Assembly: GCF_001654845.1 (NCBI RefSeq)
Contig: NZ_LXES01000046.1
Coordinates: forward strand, 62,001 to 126,000
From: Enterobacter soli ATCC BAA-2102
GTDB taxonomy: Bacteria; Pseudomonadota; Gammaproteobacteria; Enterobacterales; Enterobacteriaceae
DNA length: 64,000 bases
Direction of reading: 5' to 3'
The position numbers and the translations under genes are program-made. Below, piece after piece: positions 61,085-64,000 of the stretch (its first letter is position 1; each line of letters begins with the position of its first letter). The notes under the pieces are model-generated. The model saw only the letters and a list, made by a program, of their open reading frames with translations. It did no database searches and was not told the origin of the DNA.

Positions 61085-62458
61085 TTACTTAAGCAGGCGA
61101 ACCCGGCAGGCTTTGCCTTTAATTTTGCCGTTCTGCAACTGCTTCCATGCTTTCTGCGCCACTGACTGGCGAACAGCAACATAAACGTGTGCCGGATGCA
61201 CGGCAATCTTCCCGATATCCGCCCCGTCCAGACCAATATCGCCGGTCAATGCACCCAACACATCACCCGGACGCATTTTGGCTTTTTTACCGCCATCAAT
61301 ACACAGCGTCGCCATTTCTGCATCCAGCGGCACAATGCTGACATTACCCGGCGCGCTGACCCAGTTCAGCTTAAGTTGCAGCATTTCTGACAGAATATTG
61401 GCTCGCTGTGCCTCTTCCGGCGCGCAGAAACTGATTGCCAGACCACTATTCCCGGCGCGGGCAGTACGGCCGATACGGTGTACGTGCACTTCGGGATCCC
61501 AGGCCAGCTCAAAGTTAACCACCAGCTCCAGAGATTTAATATCCAGGCCTCGTGCCGCAACGTCGGTTGCCACCAGCACGCGCGCACTGCCATTGGCAAA
61601 ACGCACCAGCGTTTGATCGCGGTCGCGCTGCTCAAGATCGCCATGCAGTGATAACGCGCTCTGCCCGGCAGCATTCAGCGCATCGCATACGGACTGACAA
61701 TCTTTTTTGGTATTACAGAACACCACGCAGGACGCAGGTTTATGCTGGCTCAGCAGCTTTTGCAGCAGCGTAATTTTGCCCTGTTGTGAGGTTTCGAAGA
61801 ACTGTTGCTCAATGGCAGGCAACGCATCGACGGTATCAATCTCGATGGTTAATGGATTTTTCTGTACCCGGCCGCTGATTGCCGCAATGGCTTCAGGCCA
61901 GGTCGCAGAAAACAGCAACGTCTGACGATCGGCAGGTGCAAAGCGGATGACTTCGTCGATGGCGTCGCTAAAGCCCATATCCAGCATTCGGTCTGCTTCA
62001 TCCATAACCAGCGTTTGCAGCGCATCAAGAGATACAGTGCCTTTTTGCAGGTGATCCAGTAAACGCCCCGGGGTTGCCACAATAATGTGCGGAGCGTGCT
62101 GGAGTGAATCGCGCTGTGCACCGAACGGTTGTCCGCCGCACAACGTCAGAATTTTGGTGTTCGGCAGAAAACGCGCCAGTCGACGCAGTTCACCGGCGAC
62201 TTGATCCGCCAGTTCACGAGTCGGGCACAGCACTAAAGACTGGGTCTTAAAAAGTGCGACATCTATATGCTGCAACAGCCCAAGACCAAATGCAGCCGTT
62301 TTTCCACTGCCCGTTTTTGCCTGTACGCGTACATCACGGCCTTCAAGAATGGCGGGCAGCGCAGCCGCCTGAACAGGGGTCATAGTGAGGTAACCCAACT
62401 CGTTAAGGTTATCGAGTTGGGCAGCGGGCAGAACATTCAGGGTAGAAAATGCGGTCAC
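61085..62458 (-). CDS. dbpA: ATP-dependent RNA helicase DbpA
   Basis: This 457-residue DEAD-box helicase acts in 50S ribosome assembly at 23S rRNA hairpin 92. All helicase motifs are present: Q motif near residue 28, motif I AKTGSGKTA near 47, DEAD in VMDEADRML near 152, SAT near 183 and HRIGRTARAG near 331. They are followed by the C-terminal RNA-recognition domain of about 75 residues that confers rRNA specificity. Length and sequence agree with E. coli DbpA. It is convergent with ttcA. Confidence 0.96.
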   Translation of the reverse strand: MTAFSTLNVLPAAQLDNLNELGYLTMTPVQAAALPAILEGRDVRVQAKTGSGKTAAFGLGLLQHIDVALFKTQSLVLCPTRELADQVAGELRRLARFLPNTKILTLCGGQPFGAQRDSLQHAPHIIVATPGRLLDHLQKGTVSLDALQTLVMDEADRMLDMGFSDAIDEVIRFAPADRQTLLFSATWPEAIAAISGRVQKNPLTIEIDTVDALPAIEQQFFETSQQGKITLLQKLLSQHKPASCVVFCNTKKDCQSVCDALNAAGQSALSLHGDLEQRDRDQTLVRFANGSARVLVATDVAARGLDIKSLELVVNFELAWDPEVHVHRIGRTARAGNSGLAISFCAPEEAQRANILSEMLQLKLNWVSAPGNVSIVPLDAEMATLCIDGGKKAKMRPGDVLGALTGDIGLDGADIGKIAVHPAHVYVAVRQSVAQKAWKQLQNGKIKGKACRVRLLK

Positions 62459-62485
62459 AATATACTCTCGCGGTCATCTTTGCAG

Positions 62486-62668
62486 TCAGATGGCGCGTAT
62501 CCTCGCAGATCTCGGGGTTTGATGCGACATTTTAATCGGTTCTTCATCGGGTGGCGGGTCGGGCATCGGTTGCGGACGCGGGATGGGGTCCGGCATCGGT
62601 ACAGGATCGTTAGGTTCAGGACCAATCGGAATGGAATTTACTCGTTGAAGAGTGGCCAGGATGCTCAT
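62486..62668 (-). CDS. Proline-rich small protein (YnaL-like)
   Basis: This 60-residue protein has a Pro/Asp-rich middle (PGPEPNDPVPMPDPIPRPQP-type repeats of P-x-P-D) and a basic tail ending RSARIRAI. GGAGGG four bases before the ATG gives strong translation support. It resembles the small protein YnaL, which E. coli encodes in this area, by recollection. Function is unknown, and the long run of prolines would call on elongation factor P. Confidence 0.7.
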   Translation of the reverse strand: MSILATLQRVNSIPIGPEPNDPVPMPDPIPRPQPMPDPPPDEEPIKMSHQTPRSARIRAI

Positions 62669-62727
62669 CTTTCCCTCCAGGGTTGGGCGCTCTCCCTTTT
62701 TAGGGTAGACGCTGAAGAACAGGAGGC

Positions 62728-62848
62728 AAAAAAAAAGCCGACTATTAAGTCGGCGTCGTACGAATCAATTGTGCTATGCAGTAATTCAAAAAAGGAAGTA
62801 AGACAATATGGAGCGCAACGCCCATCGCTTGACGTTGCATTCACCTGC
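62728..62848 (-). ncRNA. fnrS: FnrS anaerobically induced small RNA
   Basis: Read leftward the sequence begins GCAGGTGAATGCAACGTCAA and ends with a GCCGACT/AGTCGGC stem, TAAT-type loop and nine T, matching E. coli FnrS (about 120 nt) almost base for base as recalled. It lies between dbpA and zntB as in E. coli. FnrS pairs through two conserved single-stranded regions with mRNAs of aerobic metabolism such as sodB and maeA and down-regulates them with Hfq. An FNR site centred 42 bp upstream explains its control. Confidence 0.95.
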
Positions 62849-62883
62849 GGGAGTAATATTGCACCTTACGGGGTATGTGTTTA

Positions 62884-62897
62884 TTGACTTCGCTCAA
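62884..62897. promoter_or_regulatory. FNR binding site of the fnrS promoter
   Basis: TTGAC-TTCG-CTCAA matches the FNR consensus TTGAT-N4-ATCAA at 8 of 10 bases. It is centred about 42 bp upstream of the predicted fnrS start (62848), the class II activator position. Confidence 0.85.
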
Positions 62898-62943
62898 GTA
62901 AAATAGCGTTTTGAGGCTCTCATCGAAGCCAAAAAACGTAATT

Positions 62944-63927
62944 TTACAACCATTTACTACGATGCAACCACCACGCAACACCACCTATCAAAACGACTAA
63001 CATGATGCAAAAGGAAATGAATCCATACCGGTAGGCACCACCGGGGATCCCGCCCAGGTTCACACCAAACAGCCCGGTCAGGAAGGTGCTCGGCAAAAAG
63101 ACCATCGCCATCAGCGACATCGTATAGGTTCTCCTCGCCAGGGATTCTTGCATCACCTGCGCGATTTCATCGGCCATCACCGCCGTTCTGGCGATACAGG
63201 AGTCAATTTCGTCCAGACCTCGTCCTAACCTGTCGGCGATATCCTGCATCCTGCGGCGCTGATCATCGTTCATCCAGTTAAGGCGCTCACTGGCCAGACG
63301 CGCGTAGACATCGCGCTGGGGCGTCATGTAGCGACGCATCACAATCAACTGCTTTCGCAGCAGCGCGAGAAAACCGCGCGGGGGGATCTGCTGATCGAGC
63401 AAATTATCTTCCAGGTCGATAATTTTATCGTGCAGTTCCTCGATAAACTCGCTGGCGTGATCGGTCAGGGCGTCACAGACATCCACCAGCCATCCGCCGC
63501 AATCCGCCGGCCCGGTGCCCTCTTTTAGATCGTTGACCACGTCATCCAGCGCCAGCACTTTGCGCTGACGTGTAGAGACAATCATTCGTTCATCCATATA
63601 CACGCGCATCGCCACCAGCTGGTCGGGACGTTCATCGGTACTGCCGTTAATACAGCGCAGCGTAATCAGCGTACCGTCCCCCATCCTGCTGACTCGTGGA
63701 CGCAGGCTCTCTCCCGAAAGCGCATCCCGAACATTGTTTGGCAACAGCGGGGTTGTGGCCAGCCACTGAGCGCTATCCGGGTGGGTGTAGTTCAGGTGCA
63801 GCCAGCAAGGATGCTGATTGTCGATGTCATCACCGTTTTCCAGCGGCCTCGCGCCGCCGCGACCATCGAGCAGCCACGCAAAAACCGCGTCAGGAACGTT
63901 AACCTCAGACCCTTTAATGCTATCCAC
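62944..63927 (-). CDS. zntB: Zinc transporter ZntB (CorA family)
   Basis: This 327-residue protein (same length as E. coli ZntB) has a large cytoplasmic funnel domain of about 260 residues and two C-terminal membrane helices. The signature GVN motif in TGLFGVNLGGIPGG (near 285-298) lies at the end of the first helix and forms the selectivity loop. ZntB carries Zn2+ across the inner membrane in a proton-coupled manner. It ends 16 residues after the last helix (..LHRSKWL). Its own terminator overlaps the region near the fnrS promoter or is absent. Confidence 0.95.
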   Translation of the reverse strand: MDSIKGSEVNVPDAVFAWLLDGRGGARPLENGDDIDNQHPCWLHLNYTHPDSAQWLATTPLLPNNVRDALSGESLRPRVSRMGDGTLITLRCINGSTDERPDQLVAMRVYMDERMIVSTRQRKVLALDDVVNDLKEGTGPADCGGWLVDVCDALTDHASEFIEELHDKIIDLEDNLLDQQIPPRGFLALLRKQLIVMRRYMTPQRDVYARLASERLNWMNDDQRRRMQDIADRLGRGLDEIDSCIARTAVMADEIAQVMQESLARRTYTMSLMAMVFLPSTFLTGLFGVNLGGIPGGAYRYGFISFCIMLVVLIGGVAWWLHRSKWL

Positions 63928-64000
63928 AGCACCTCCACCTTTTTGACTCTTTGGTTGTCAGTCTAGCTTTCACTTAACGTTAAGCAATAAATATGTCCAG

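Noticed and set aside
1..64000. CRISPR array, tRNA, rRNA or intact insertion sequence
   Set aside because: No regularly spaced repeats, tRNA-like cloverleaf with CCA end, rRNA stretch or transposase with inverted repeats was recognised on reading. The only mobile-element trace is the integrase relic at 59899.

Overview
The window is an enterobacterial chromosome segment, most like Enterobacter or a close relative. Many genes can be recognised by eye as orthologues of Escherichia coli K-12 genes: pptA, yncG, ansP, yncE, yncD, mcbR, curA, mnaT, ydcZ, ydcY, ortT, patD, ydcVUTSR, hslJ, ydbJ, ydbK, ompN, ttcA, dbpA and zntB. The small RNAs MicC and FnrS also sit where E. coli has them. Blocks absent from those positions in E. 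coli interrupt the shared order. No tRNA, rRNA, CRISPR array or intact insertion sequence was seen. The genus is inferred from gene content alone.

Layout. 1-4.7 kb: end of a probable LacI-type regulator, a 2-hydroxycarboxylate transporter, and a divergent AEC permease plus malic enzyme pair behind a candidate CRP site. 4.7-5.6 kb: pptA and yncG. 5.6-13.2 kb: an eight-gene leftward operon (two binding proteins, permease, ATPase, GNAT acetyltransferase, two luciferase-like monooxygenases, M20 deacylase) that matches the logic of Bacillus S-alkyl-cysteine salvage. 13.2-18.1 kb: a P-loop kinase-like gene, an Aer-like receptor, and a cupin, LysR and aldo/keto reductase group. 18.5-29.2 kb: the ansP-yncE-yncD-mcbR-curA-mnaT-ydcZ-ydcY block, with an extra chemoreceptor and an extra XRE-cupin regulator inserted. 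29.3-38.4 kb: an orphan peptide-binding protein, the srfABC operon and a hydrolase. 38.5-40.9 kb: the toxin gene ortT, a yeaR-yeaR-yoaG operon with a clear NsrR operator, and a membrane acyltransferase. 41-48 kb: patD-ydcVUTS and its neighbour ydcR (putrescine/GABA-related). 48.1-51.3 kb: a small zinc-ribbon protein and a CioAB-type bd oxidase with its DUF2474 peptide. 51.4-57.4 kb: hslJ, ydbJ, ydbK, micC, ompN. 57.6-63.9 kb: a KTSC protein, a tiny membrane peptide, an MscS-family channel, an integrase relic beside ttcA, then ttcA, dbpA, a proline-rich small protein, fnrS and zntB.

How it works together. Several loci concern oxygen, nitrogen-oxide and iron responses: fnrS behind an FNR site, yeaR/yoaG behind an NsrR site, yncE/yncD around a Fur box, and a pyruvate:flavodoxin oxidoreductase preceded by a terminator-like hairpin. 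The main candidates for new biology are the sulfur-salvage operon and the membrane-anchored SrfA / actin-like SrfB / dynamin-like SrfC set. Next come the tandem yeaR duplication and the decayed tyrosine recombinase abutting a Rac-type attachment sequence inside ttcA.
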